64,000 nt of DNA. Origin: Hsuehochloa calcarea (Eukaryota > Streptophyta > Magnoliopsida > Poales > Poaceae). The notes beneath the pieces are model-generated. The model did not search any database, had not been told where the DNA came from, and saw only the letters and a list, made by a program, of their open reading frames with translations. Location: NCBI GenBank assembly GCA_036346395.1, contig CM070601.1, positions 6,765,383 to 6,829,382 of the forward strand, given 5' to 3'. Positions 12,334 to 22,537 of this stretch are shown here, in pieces (within the stretch, counting starts at the first letter, position 1; every line of letters begins with the position of its first letter). Both the position numbers and the translations under genes were made by a program.

Positions 12334-15300
12334 ATGTGGCCGATGCTCAAGTACCGGGAGAAGCACCCCGTGAACCTGCTGCTGCTGGGACTCTTCACGC
12401 TCTGCACCAGCCTCAGCATCGCCGTGTGCGCCTCCTTCTACGTTGGTACGGATGGAAAACCCTCCCTCCTCCTCCATATGACCATATCCCCTCTCCATCT
12501 TTTGTATTGTGATGTGGTGCATGTCGTGATTCAGAGACGCAGTGCTGCTGATGGGTAAAATTTTGGCCGGTCTCTTAGGCCAATCGATAATTTCCGTGTG
12601 ATTTGATGTCGCTGGTAGGGTGCTGGTGATACACTCTTTTGGCGGGATTGTGATTTGTGTTGGATTTAATCTTGTTTAAGTATTAGTTTTTGTTTTACTT
12701 ACTGTATTGAAATCAGTTTAGGCTGAGTTGAGTCCGAGTAGATAGGTGAGTCCATCTATGGATATGAGTCGGAAAGATGTTTTGCTATATAACTAGCAGC
12801 TAGCACCATGTAACAAATACAAGGAAGTGGAGTTTAGAGAAGAAAAAAGGAGAGGTGAGTTGAGTCAAGAAGGAAGCAAATACTGAAGTTGAGTCAAGAA
12901 ATAAGAAGAACTGCAGCAGGGTGTTGCTATCACAAGAAGAAAGAAGTATAGAGAAGATAAGCAATAGTTTTTTTCTTCCGGATTGTTTTGTTCCACCGGA
13001 AAGGCTAACAATTGGTATCAGAGCCTGCACTCGATCCGGCGATGCGTCGATCATCTTCCCACTCACCTACCCGGCCAAGGATGCCCAGCGACGTCGACGC
13101 ACGACTGGAGGCGGGATCCGGCAGCGGCAGCGGTGGCCGTGGGGAAGTTGTGATCCATCGCGTGGCGAGGGAGTCAGGAGGCTCGGCCGTATACCCGATA
13201 TTGACGCGAACCAACTATGGAGATTGGTCTCTCGTGATGAGGGTGAATCTACAAGCGCAAGGCTTGTGGGAGGCGATCGACCCCGGCAATGGCGACTACC
13301 GCGATGACAGGATGGCGTTGTCTGCTATACTCCGAGCCGTTCCATCGGAGATGCTGTCTACGCTTGCGGTCAAGAACACCGCCATGGATGCATGGGACAC
13401 CATCAAGACAATGCGCATGGGTGTCCAACGCGTACGCGAGGCAAAGGCACAGACGCTACGCAAAGAATTTGATGACATCAAATTCAAGAGCGGCGAGTCA
13501 GTGGATGACTTCGCAATGCGGCTCACCGGCCTAGTCAACAACTTGGAAATACTCGGGGACAAGATCGAGGAAGATCGCGTTGTTAAAAAATTCCTCCGCG
13601 TCGTCCCACCAAGGTATTCTCAGGTAGCAATCTCAATTGAGACGCTCGTTGACTTGCAGACGCTCTCGGTGGAAGAACTCACCGGACGATCAAGGCCGAG
13701 AAGAGCGCTACGAACAAGACAACACCGACGGCGCCGGTGACACCGCTCCTCACAGAGGATGAGTGGCTTGCGCGCATGAAGCAGCGCAAGCATGGCCAGG
13801 GCTCGTCTGGCCGACAGAAGTCCGGTGGTGGCAGACAATTTTACAAGGAATCGTCGGAGGAGGATGACCGTGACTCATCAAGAAGCCGCGAGCGTGGACG
13901 TGGGCGTGAGCGAGACGGTAGAGGAGAACGTGGAGATTGGGCTAGGCAAGATGATGGTGACAGATCCCATGACAAGTCACATATCAAGTGCTTTAAATGT
14001 GATAAATACGGCCACTACGGCGTCGGAGTGCCGCGACCACATAAAGTGCTTCAATCTGCGATAAATATGGGCACTATGCTTGGATTGCCGAAACAAGAAG
14101 AAGAACGAGGAGGTAAACCTCACCCGAGCTATTGAAGACGACGAGCCGACCCTGCTTCTCTCCTTATGTGTCAACCAGGCGCCGGTCATGGTGATGTTGA
14201 ACGAGGAGAACGTAGTTCCTAAACTACGCACAGAGGGAGGAAATCATGATCATACTGATGAGTGGTACTTAGACAATGGAGCAAGCAATCACATGACGGG
14301 AGATCGCTCCATGTTCCATGAGCTTGATGAGAAGATTTCAGGCAAAGTCAAATTTGGCGACGGCTCCACGGTGCAAATAAGAGGTAAAGGATCAATGCTA
14401 TTGCAATGCAAGAACGGCGATCAGAGGATGCTGACTGAAATCTATTATATACCAAGTCTGTGTAACAACATACTCAGTCTCGGGCAGTTGGCGGAACGGG
14501 GGTGCAAGGTAGTCTTTGCAGATGAGTTCTCGCGTGTCTATAACAAGAACAAAGATCTGTTGATGAAGGTGAAGAGATCCCCGAACCGGTTATATAAAAT
14601 TTCCCTGAAAGCTTGTAAACCGGTTTCTGCGAAGGACAGTCTGAAGGAGCCAGAGTGGAACTGGGGAGTAGAGCCAGGACAGGAGGTCTCAAGCATTGTT
14701 GATCTCATCGGACAAGAACATGGCGGAACCCACGGACGACACGCAGTTGGCGCAGCAGGCGCAGCAGGCGGAGCCTCGGGGGGTGCAGACGGCACGCAGG
14801 AAGGCGTGCAGGGCACTCAAGAGGACGGCAAGTCCCACGCGCATGCAGTTGCTACTGGAGGAACCAGCGGCTCAGGTCAAGCCCATGGACCCCATCGGCA
14901 TGCAGGCACAGCAGGAGGGAGAGGCGGTGTAGCCTCAGCTAAGATGTACGAAGAGAAGTGGGCAGATTTGGTCCAAGAGAGAGGGGCAAGAGGCTCAGGT
15001 AACTGCGAAACCCAGGTGGTCGTGGGAGCAGGTGCTCCAGCCCAGGTGGGCGTGCAAGGAAGGACGAGTTCAGTTCAGGTACGAAACGCGGCAAGCGTTG
15101 GTTCGTGTGTGGCCCAAGATGGAGCAAATACAGGCGGTAGGGCGGTATCAGCCCTGGAAGGAACGATACACGGGAGTGCAGGTACTTGGCATAATCAAGA
15201 TGAAGAAACAAGATTAAGGGGGTGATTGTTGGATTTAATCTTGTTTAAGTATTAGTTTTTGTTTTACTTACTGTATTGAAATCAGTTTAGGCTGAGTTGA

Positions 15301-17286
15301 GTCCGAGTAGATAGGTGAGTCCATCTATGAATATGAGTCGGAAAGATGTTTTGCTATATAACTAGCAGCTAGCACCATGTAACAAATACAAGGAAGTGGA
15401 GTTTAGAGAAGAAAAAAGGAGAGGTGAGTTGAGTCAAGAAGGAAGCAAATACTGAAGTTGAGTCAAGAAATAAGAAGAACTGCAGCAGGGTGCTGCTATC
15501 ACAAGAAGAAAGAAGTATAGAGAAGATAAGCAATAGTTTTTTTCTTCCGGATTGTTTTGTTCCACCGGAAAGGCTAACAATTTGTAGGGATTTCCGATAC
15601 TGCGTTGTTGCGGGGGATGTAGCTGTCGACAGATTGTTGAACATAACAGATTTGGGGTTGTGTGATGGATGGTTGGGGGTAGAAAGGAACATTATAAGTT
15701 TTTTTTGTCGCGGAGTGATTGATTGTGTGTGGCCTTATTACTAGCATAAAATTCTATGGTTAGGATTTAGGACCACTTCCTATTACCTGGGAGATTATGA
15801 TATTCATTTGCTGTCACTCAATAAATCTTAAACTACTCTGTTCCTTGTGAATGTTGAGGGTGGATTTTTGTGTTCTGACCGAGGACCTGATTTGACTCTA
15901 ATCGTCTTGACCCTCTTTTTTAATTGGGTGGTGGTGGTGGTGCAGGGTTAGGGGGGCTGATCTTGAGGTCAACTTTTTTATTTAAAAAATCAATTCCTGT
16001 ATGCAACACCATATTCATCGTTATTGCGTAGCAAGAGTTCTGAATGGTTATGAAGGTTTTTTATTTTATGGTTTCTGGACAACTTGTACAAGCTTTGCAT
16101 GTATTTCTTACTATTGTTCTCAGACTGAGCAATTGTTTACAATGGTACATGTGGTATGTTGACTCCACTAACATTTCCCATTTCAATTGTTGTCGGTTGT
16201 ATCAGTTAACCATAACACTATATTTTACTAGCTCAATTGTGTAAAGTGTTATCTATTGTGTAGGATTGCTCTGTACGGACACTCCGCTGTTTATGTACTT
16301 AAATTCACTCAATTCAGGCCAGTCATTGTACTATTTGTTCAATTAGCCAATTTGTCGTGGTAGCACTAATAGGATGCTAATTTTACATTACGAGGATAAA
16401 GTCCGTGTTGCATGATCTCTGTAGTGTTTGCTTTGTGATGGATTCACCGAGGACTTGGCTATCTTTATTGTCCATTGAGATTCAAGTGCAAAACTTTTTC
16501 TTTATTGGCTGTTGAAATTTAAGTGCGCTAGTTAGTGGCTCTACATTTTTGTTACGATGAAATCCATGGCTCACATTTTCATTTTGAGTGCCTGGTGATT
16601 TGATTTAAATTAAACTTGTTTTTGGCAAGTATAGATCCGAAAAGTAAATTACTTCAATGGTATTCATGACAGGCCTTTCAGGTTTCTTGTTACTTCCCTG
16701 TTACTGGTGCCTGTTTTTTTTCCTTGGTTCTGTCAAAACATAATGTTAATGCTCCTTTTCAACGGTAGTATAACTGTGCTTTTGTACCATCACTGCTGAA
16801 TTTAATATTTTCTTTGTTCCAATGCTAACAGGTAGAGTGGTTCTGCAAGCTGCAATCCTCACAGCAGTTGCTGTCATTGGACTCACCCTTTTCACATTCT
16901 GGGCAGCCAAGAAGGGCTATGATTTCACCTTCATGTCTCCCTTCCTGTCCGCCAGCCTCCTCGTCCTACTGGTGTACCTCGTCATTCAGGTATTCTGTCC
17001 CAGAACCTGTTCCTGTCAACATAGCACTTTTTCCTCGCGTGCTCTGCTGTCTCTCACTTACAGTGCAATTCAATGGACCTGCCGGATCTTCTTTCCACTG
17101 GGAAGGGTTGGCATGACCATCTACGGCTGCATCGCCACCGTGGTGTTCTCCGCCTTCATCGTCTACGACACCAGTCGGCTGCTCAAGCGCCACACCTACA
17201 GCGAGTACATCATCGCTGCCATCTCGCTGTACCTGGACGTCATCAACCTCTTCATGGCCCAGCTCTCGTTCTCCGCCGCCCTGTGA
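12334..17286 (+). CDS. LIFEGUARD / Bax-inhibitor-1-like membrane protein, N-terminally incomplete
   Basis: Conserved exons are 12332-12445 (KYREKHPVNLLLLGLFTLC), 16832-16989 (RVVLQAAILTAV, FWAAKKGYDF) and 17086-17286 (IFFPLGR, FIVYDT, YLDVINLF, stop at 17284). The first join is phase 1 and in frame. Family knowledge: LIFEGUARD proteins are about 240-residue, seven-helix ER/Golgi/vacuole membrane proteins that suppress cell death. The two N-terminal helices are absent: sequence upstream of 12332 looks like an intron ending gcgcag, and I found no first exon within 12 kb. Reading from the ATG at 12334 would give 188 residues if 16990-17085 is retained, or 156 if it is removed. That 96-bp segment begins GT but ends cgg instead of the expected AG. 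The first large intron holds a copia element (12658-15579). It could be a pseudogene or a gene with a distant first exon. Confidence 0.75.
12658..13010 (+). repeat. 5' LTR of reduced copia
   Basis: 353 bp, TGTTGG...TAACA. It contains a tatataac TATA-like motif near 12786. Its two differences from the 3' LTR are at about 12760 (g/a) and 12924 (t/c). Confidence 0.95.
13013..13025 (+). promoter_or_regulatory. Primer binding site (tRNA-iMet type)
   Basis: tggtatcagagcc follows the 5' LTR within a few bases. It is complementary to the 3' end of initiator methionine tRNA, as is usual for plant copia elements. Confidence 0.9.
13042..14135 (+). pseudogene. copia gag (UBN2 family) with frameshifts
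   Basis: Frame 1 from the ATG at 13042 to 13740 encodes a typical plant copia gag: YPILTRTNYGDWSLVMRVNL, then a W-AI-P-G segment, and ESVDDFAMRLTGLVNNLEIL. A one-base loss near 13688 moves the rest to another frame (13737-14135), which continues through a Ser/Arg/Asp/Glu-rich stretch to a CCHC zinc knuckle (CFKCDKYGHY). A second, near-identical knuckle copy follows at about 14036-14090, and small indels separate the frames. Gag would coat the RNA in virus-like particles; this copy looks broken as read. Confidence 0.85.
14080..15225 (+). CDS. copia protease fused to low-complexity tail
   Basis: An open frame of 381 codons starts at the second zinc knuckle (DCRNKKKN). It runs through a retroviral-type aspartic protease (YLDNGASNHMTGD at about 14262-14300; the family motif is D-S/T-G-A, here D-N-G-A) and a GAG-pre-integrase-like end (SPNRLYKISLKACK). 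From about 14640 it continues as an unusual Gly/Ala/His/Gln-rich sequence up to the polypurine tract. The low-complexity part stands where integrase, reverse transcriptase and RNase H would be. Whether it is translated is unknown. Confidence 0.6.
   Translation: MDCRNKKKNEEVNLTRAIEDDEPTLLLSLCVNQAPVMVMLNEENVVPKLRTEGGNHDHTDEWYLDNGASNHMTGDRSMFHELDEKISGKVKFGDGSTVQIRGKGSMLLQCKNGDQRMLTEIYYIPSLCNNILSLGQLAERGCKVVFADEFSRVYNKNKDLLMKVKRSPNRLYKISLKACKPVSAKDSLKEPEWNWGVEPGQEVSSIVDLIGQEHGGTHGRHAVGAAGAAGGASGGADGTQEGVQGTQEDGKSHAHAVATGGTSGSGQAHGPHRHAGTAGGRGGVASAKMYEEKWADLVQERGARGSGNCETQVVVGAGAPAQVGVQGRTSSVQVRNAASVGSCVAQDGANTGGRAVSALEGTIHGSAGTWHNQDEETRLRG
15227..15579 (+). repeat. 3' LTR of reduced copia
   Basis: 353 bp, preceded by an aaggggg polypurine tract and followed by the target duplication atttg (15580-15584). 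Confidence 0.95.
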
Positions 17287-18011
17287 TGCGCCGGTTACAT
17301 GGTGGATCATTTTGCCTGAACAAAGTTAGTTACCTTACCAACTTTCGTTCTACAGAGTGGTAGCCCTAGAGAGCTGGAGACCCTGGATCTGTAATTAGTC
17401 AGCTCTGGCTATGGTACATGTCGTTGCCCCTGATGGCGATAGATAGTCTGAGTGAGACCTTGAGATATCTCAACCTCTCGGAACATGCACTGCAGGGATG
17501 GTTCTAATTGTTGGACCCTTGCATTGGAAACTTGAATGCAGATCTGAATTATCGCTAACTAATCGCTCCGCTTGATTTGGCCATAGCAGCTATTCTGTGT
17601 TTGTTGATGTTGTACTCTTGCATCTTGTCAATCAATCTGCGCATGCCGTCTTACTGCTTGTGTTGTAGATAGTTCCTCGTGATGCTATTTTTTGGGGGCT
17701 TGTTTTGTATCAGCACCTTGCTATGTTTCAATAGCGTTGGTGGTCGATCTTCCAGATTGTAGATTGTAGGATTGGTACGAATACAGAGGACTGTCTACTG
17801 CAGTGCAGATGACTACTTATTTCTATGGAATGCTAGTATTTTACATGCCAAATACACTAATCCAATGGGAAAATGGGACTGTACGGCTCCCAGATCAACA
17901 TCACGTGCACGGTAATATTCCTAAGAAAAAACAAAGGCATAGCAAAGGGAAATAGAAAACTCATGTACGTGAAATCTGTGTTGCTATGCTAGCTTGTTTC
18001 ACCCTGTCCTG
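17287..18011. other. Intergenic between convergent LIFEGUARD and EGF-like genes
   Basis: Contains the 3' UTR of the plus-strand LIFEGUARD exons and probably that of the minus-strand gene ending at 18012. No other feature is seen. Confidence 0.5.
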
Positions 18012-20660
18012 TCACCAAATCGCCTGAACCCACAAGAAGGAAACCAGCATGAGGAGCTCCTGCAGCCTGTCAGCCGACGCAGTCGACGATCCTGCAGCGC
18101 TGGACTTGGTGATGGTGAACGAGACGGGCGCCGGCGGCGCCGAGCTCGGCGTCGAACCGTTGAATATGTCGATCCCGAGGCCGGCGCAGTCCGATCCGAG
18201 CGAACCTGCCCATCAAAAACATCAACCGCCGTCGAGCCGTCAGCCGACTGATACCGTGATACGTCCATCCATCCATCCTGTGTTTTCAGGCTAATCAAAG
18301 CCGAAAGGTGTTCTGAAATTGCGATGGTGTCGTGCATGGTGCGTGCGCCATCAATGGTCTCACTTACACTGCTGGTAGCAGGGGTACGCGGCGTCGTTGA
18401 GGAGGTTCCGGAAGCCGTCGCGGCAGGCGCAGCGGTGGCCGAAGTCCGACGCCTTCTCGCAGGTGCCGCCCCCGCAGTACTCCAGCAGGCACGCTGCCGA
18501 TCGATCGAAAGGCGGTCAGTTCAGGAATAAACGATGGAGTGATGGCATGGCAGTACTATGTTTCTGGATTAGAGGCGACTATTACGGTCGAAGATTGAGA
18601 GGTTCGCCAGCGGCGGCGCTGCCGGTGGCGGTGGTGTTGGAGCCGGCGGCTGTGACCTGTTCTGGCACGAGTAGTTGATGGTGCCTGCCACGAGAAAGGA
18701 GATCGATCGGGCGTTAGTATAAGCTCTTCAATGTCTTTTCTACTTCACAAAAACAAGTTATTTTGAAACTTATGTGGTCAAACTTTGAAAACTTAATTTA
18801 TTAATATATTTTAAAATATTTAGATTAGATACATAAAAATAATATATAAATTTACCTCGAAAAGTACATTCAAAATGTTATAATTTTATTTGGTATTCAA
18901 AATGTTATAATTTTATTTGGTTTTATAAATATATTACAATGATAGTGAGCGATCAAAGTTGTATTTTAGTGACTATACTTGTTTTTATGAATTAAACGGG
19001 ATAAATTGCAGTGATTCATCGAGTAGTAATCGACTCTAGTCAATTAGTCATCGTTCTAATCTATGCGTGTGTACGTCTCCAATGGAGACTACACCAGGTT
19101 GGAAACTGGAGCAAGATCCATGCCATGCACTTTGGACTTTGGATGACACAAGTGGTACGTTCGGAGCTTGGACTTCTTGACACAAGAAACTGGCGTATGT
19201 ACGTTGAACGCTTGAATCAACCCTAACAAGTTTAATTTCTGGTGGAAATCTCAGACCTGTGATGGCGATGCCTATGATGTACCTAGTACTTTCTCGTTTG
19301 ACTCCTGAACCTTTCTCAAGGTGCCAGAAACATGTGTACGCTCCATTGACAGTGACTCCCTCTAATATGTACAGCCCAACTTAAATTTTTTTTTATCAGA
19401 GACATTGTTTAAATCATATAATTTGGATATATGAAAGTGATACGAGCCAATTTGTCATAAAAAAATATTTTATAATATTATACTTTTACAGTTTTTTTAA
19501 AAAATATATATAATAAAATTATTTAGTGGTCAAATGAACATTTTGTTAACTTTAAAAGGCTCTTTTGTGGCGAAGGGAGTAGGATGCAACGACTATCCAA
19601 TCTAGAGTACCAAAGATGCATGGCTTAACTGGAGGATCTCCGATTAATATCTCCGGCTAACCAACATCCAGCTCGACTGGCACTGACCATCTAGATTCAG
19701 TAACTTTTTTTCTTCAAAATGAAAAGTTCATTTCTATATCATTGTTGGCACAAAAGCCTCATCCAGTCACCTTCGTACCTGAGGCTCCGATTGTCGTCGC
19801 GTTGACTTTTCGAATTTTAAGTACTTGTATATTTTGGACTTGTTGGATGTAATAGCGATGAGTTGAAACTCGAAAGCATGTATTTTTTTTTTCTAGTTAG
19901 AACAACAAAATCTTACTGGAATCAACAAAGATATCTATTACTAACTAGATTCCGCAGACAGTAACAGCATAAGGACATATACAATAGTGCAAGTAACAGT
20001 TGTCTATAATATTTCTCCATATCATCTATAGATAGTACTAAATACAATCGTGATTGAGTCTAATCAGCACTAAAGACCTATAACTTCTTGTTTCTCGTGA
20101 TAGAGTCGACTACTGCACGATAGACGATATCTTTCTCTTTTCGTATTCGCTTCCATCTACGTCGGCTAAAATCTTACATGGCATGTATGATGGTGAACTG
20201 TTGTAAGTGCTCTAATACAACACATCAGCAACAATTGCAAACCGGCCCTTAATTAGCACATGCGATTGTGTGAGAGAGGAGGGGCTTAATTACAGTTGGG
20301 TATGACGCAGGGGAGGAAGGGGAACTGCGCGTCGCCCAGGTGGAACCGGCTCCATCCCGGCTTGCACTGGCACGCGAACCCGAACACGTAGTCGATCGAC
20401 TCGCTGCAGCTCCCCATGCCGCAGCTCACCTTGCTGCACCTCCCATCTGCAAGCCAAAACACACATACATACACGTACGCATCGATCGTCAACTGATCAG
20501 ATCGGTTTAATAAATTAAGCAGCAGCAAGACGCTGGCTGCAAGATCGAAAGCAAAGTACTGATGAGGTTGCGAGCTGTGACCTCCGACGACCCCTTGAGG
20601 CAGCAGCGCGGCCATGGCCTGGAGAGACACCAGCACAAGAGCCAACCTGACACACTTCAT
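18012..20660 (-). CDS. Secreted EGF-like cysteine-rich protein, possible GPI anchor
   Basis: Five exons on the minus strand: 20582-20660, 20294-20446, 18586-18684, 18368-18493 and 18012-18205. All introns are phase 1 with GT/AG ends, and the joins give 216 residues. Residues 1-26 form a signal peptide (MKCVRLALVLVSLQAMAALL). Then come a first Cys-rich block (CSKVSCGMGSC, FACQCKPGWSRF, FPFLPCVIPNC), a Pro-rich linker (PPAPTPPPP), a second EGF-like block (FDPCLLEYCGGGTC, HRCACRDGFRNLL, YPCYQQCSLGSDC) and a Ser/Ala/Thr tail ending in a short hydrophobic segment (LLMLVSFLWVQAIW). That layout matches an uncharacterised plant family annotated as EGF-like or Notch-like. The tail suggests GPI anchoring, by inference. 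The exact exon 1 donor (gag/gtcacag) is the least certain join. It looks intact. Confidence 0.85.
18685..20293. other. Large intron of EGF-like gene with MITE debris
   Basis: AT-rich. It contains a short direct repeat (attcaaaatgttataatttt, at about 18869 and 18896). A Stowaway-like segment at about 19355-19582 has termini actccctcta and gaagggagta that form an inverted repeat, but no clean TA duplication. Confidence 0.45.
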
Positions 20661-20734
20661 CTCTCCCGGAGTTGAGAGAGAGAGAGAGGCACTGGTAGGT
20701 TTTGGCAGTTTGGTAGCAGGATGGTGGGAGCGAG

Positions 20735-20747
20735 AAGTTATATACTT
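20735..20747 (-). promoter_or_regulatory. TATA box of EGF-like gene
   Basis: On the minus strand the sequence reads aagtatataactt, about 80 bp upstream of the ATG at 20660. Position and sequence fit a core promoter TATA box. Confidence 0.6.
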
Positions 20748-20797
20748 GATCGCCGCCGGATTGATTAATTTGGCATACATTCGTGGAAGGAACATGA

Positions 20798-20824
20798 AGA
20801 GAGAGAGAGAGAGAGAGAGAGAGT
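20798..20824. repeat. (AG)n microsatellite upstream of EGF-like gene
   Basis: A pure ag run on the plus strand, 140-165 bp upstream of the minus-strand ATG. Confidence 0.85.
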
Positions 20825-20829
20825 AGAAC

Positions 20830-20974
20830 AAGGACCGTCAGATTTGACGAAAGATCGGACTAGACGAGTTCTCCGGTTCTCTAGCGACACATTTCGTTTC
20901 AATCCAGTAATCGAACCCGAAAAAGCTGCCTACTCAACGGCAGAGCGAGCCAGCCGAGCTACGCTCGGTCCTCA
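20830..20974 (-). mobile_element. tRNA-derived SINE head
   Basis: On the minus strand, gaggaccgagcgtagctcgg begins a tRNA-like segment. It has an A box (tagctcggctgg, 20950-20961) and a B box (gggttcgattactgg, 20904-20918) about 35 bp apart, as in RNA polymerase III promoters. No acceptor stem closes, so it is not a functional tRNA. Plant SINEs start with exactly this kind of tRNA-related head. The body downstream is short and the 3' tail was not defined. Confidence 0.6.
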
Positions 20975-21935
20975 CACGTGTAGCAGCTTATAGGCTCCCT
21001 GAAAGACCTGCCCAAGAAGGTGGCAAGCCCGGCCTTATTTCTTCTAGAACATGGAGGGTTTAATTTGGAGCCCATGCAAGACCTGCAATTTCTTTCCTCG
21101 GTGTTGAATAATCGAGAGGTGAACTTTCTTGGATCATAAATGGACGGTGCCTCGATCAATTTCTTCACCTTTCATGCATGGTTGGCGCTGGAATGTTTGG
21201 CTGCTGTCAATGTATTGATGTGATGTTTTTCTTCGCTTCTCGAAGCATTCAGAGTCATGCATGAATGCTTGCCTGTTTGGTCTGCAATTACATCGCGGAA
21301 ACTGTTTCTGTAATCTGCGTTTAAATGACGAAGAACAGAAATGGATGATTATATCTCCCGCTAGCATTGATGGAACCACTTGTCAACGACAATCCAACTT
21401 TGACCAGTAATATTACGCAAAAAAATATTTTGATTTGCCGTAACAATACACTTTTTAAATATTATTTTGCTAATAAGTAATTTAAAAATAATAGTTAACA
21501 CTGTGAATCGGAGAGGGCGTCCATGTCCGAAACAAAGACTATTTGAAAACAGAGGTAGCATTTTTAGTATGACTGTGAAAAGATACTACAGAAGGTGTGT
21601 AGGAGGAGATGCAGATCTTTGTCTTTGTGCTCTGTGCGTAGTGCTATAGGAAAATGTTAATCGATTGACTTTCTGAAGGGCTCAATTAGGTGGTCAAGTC
21701 AGGATTAACTTGCATGATATGGGTTCAAGTTGGTCAAGCAAGTATTACAATTTTTTTTATTAGAAACAATAGGTTCATGACTCATGAGTACAAGAAATCT
21801 AATAATAAATTTAGATGCATTTTTTTCGTGGAGGAGATGAACTACAGAAGATGAAAAGAGATGAAGCACAACAAGCTCCTTAACATCGTGAACTAACACA
21901 AATTAACAGCATTTCACAAGCACGGTGGTCCTTGG
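20975..21935. other. Intergenic, nothing recognised
   Basis: No coding or repeat structure stood out on either strand between the SINE head and the RING paralogue. Confidence 0.4.
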
Positions 21936-22441
21936 TCATGGAGGCACGGTGGTCCTGCAGCAAGGGCAGTCACGGTGGACGGCGAGCCACGGGAGGGCGC
22001 AGCCGGAGTCGTACGTGTGGGAGCACGGCAGCGTCGTCGTCGTCGTCGTCGCTGCCGGCTCGCCCGGCACCTCGTCGAGGCAGACCGCGCAGAGGTCGTT
22101 GCTCCCCGTTTCTGACGGCGTCGTCCTCCTCGGCGGCTGACCTCGGTCCTTCCTCGGTGCCGGTCGCTGCCATCAGGTGCACCTATTGTCGCCGGCCGGC
22201 CGGCTCCTCTTCCGGGTTCGTCGTCGCCCAACTTTCTTCCCTGCTCGGTGCCTGCAGCCATCACTTGCCGCCGCGGCCGCCGCCCTCGCAGCCTCTCCTC
22301 GAGGCGGGTGCCGGCGCGGCCCACCACGCCGGTAGGTGACGCCGGCGCGGCCAGCTGGTGGTGGCGGCGGTGCTGGTCCCCCGGGTCGCCCTGCCTCTGC
22401 TGGCGCTCCGGAGCCGCGGCTTCACCGGCGCTGGCGAGCAT
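21936..22441 (-). CDS. RING-H2-like paralogue with His-to-Asp zinc ligand
   Basis: Two exons on the minus strand, 22265-22441 and 21936-22136, joined at phase 0 (intron gtgatg...gtcag, 128 bp), give 125 residues. The N-terminal half (HHQLAAPASPTGVVG, RLEERL) matches exon 1 of the RING gene at 41749-43889. The C-terminal half has CAVCLDEV, LPCSHTYDSGCALPWL and DCPCCRTTV. Spacing is C75-x2-C78-x18-C97-x-H99-x2-D102-x2-C105-x10-C116-x2-C119, so the second zinc-binding His is Asp. A run of six Thr codons (acg) sits in the loop between ligands 2 and 3. RING-H2 proteins are E3 ubiquitin ligases. Plant RING variants with Asp as a ligand are known, so activity is possible. It could also be a decaying duplicate, since the exon join is predicted only. 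Confidence 0.65.
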
Positions 22442-22537
22442 TGTGATCTGTGAAGCCCGGGATGGGTGTGCGGTGCGGAAAATGATTACTAATTAGTATG
22501 GGATTAATTAGGACCTAGGAGTGGCACTAGACACATG

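Larger units (their letters stand above)
12658..15579 (+). mobile_element. Reduced Ty1-copia element with gag and protease only
   Basis: LTRs 12658-13010 and 15227-15579 are both 353 bp, begin TGTTGG, end ..AACA and differ at only two positions by eye. The 5-bp duplication atttg flanks the element (12653-12657, 15580-15584). A primer binding site (tggtatcagagcc) starts at about 13013, and a purine run (aaggggg) precedes the 3' LTR. The 2.2-kb interior holds gag and an aspartic protease, but no integrase, reverse transcriptase or RNase H. It must therefore have moved with enzymes from another copia. Near-identical LTRs mean a recent insertion. It lies in the sense orientation in the LIFEGUARD intron. 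Confidence 0.95.

Noticed and set aside
13012..13740. Gag start at the extreme left of the open frame
   Set aside because: The first true ATG in frame is at 13042; codons before it overlap the primer binding site.
20900..20974. Functional tRNA gene
   Set aside because: A and B boxes are present, but the acceptor and anticodon stems do not pair, so it is better read as a SINE head.
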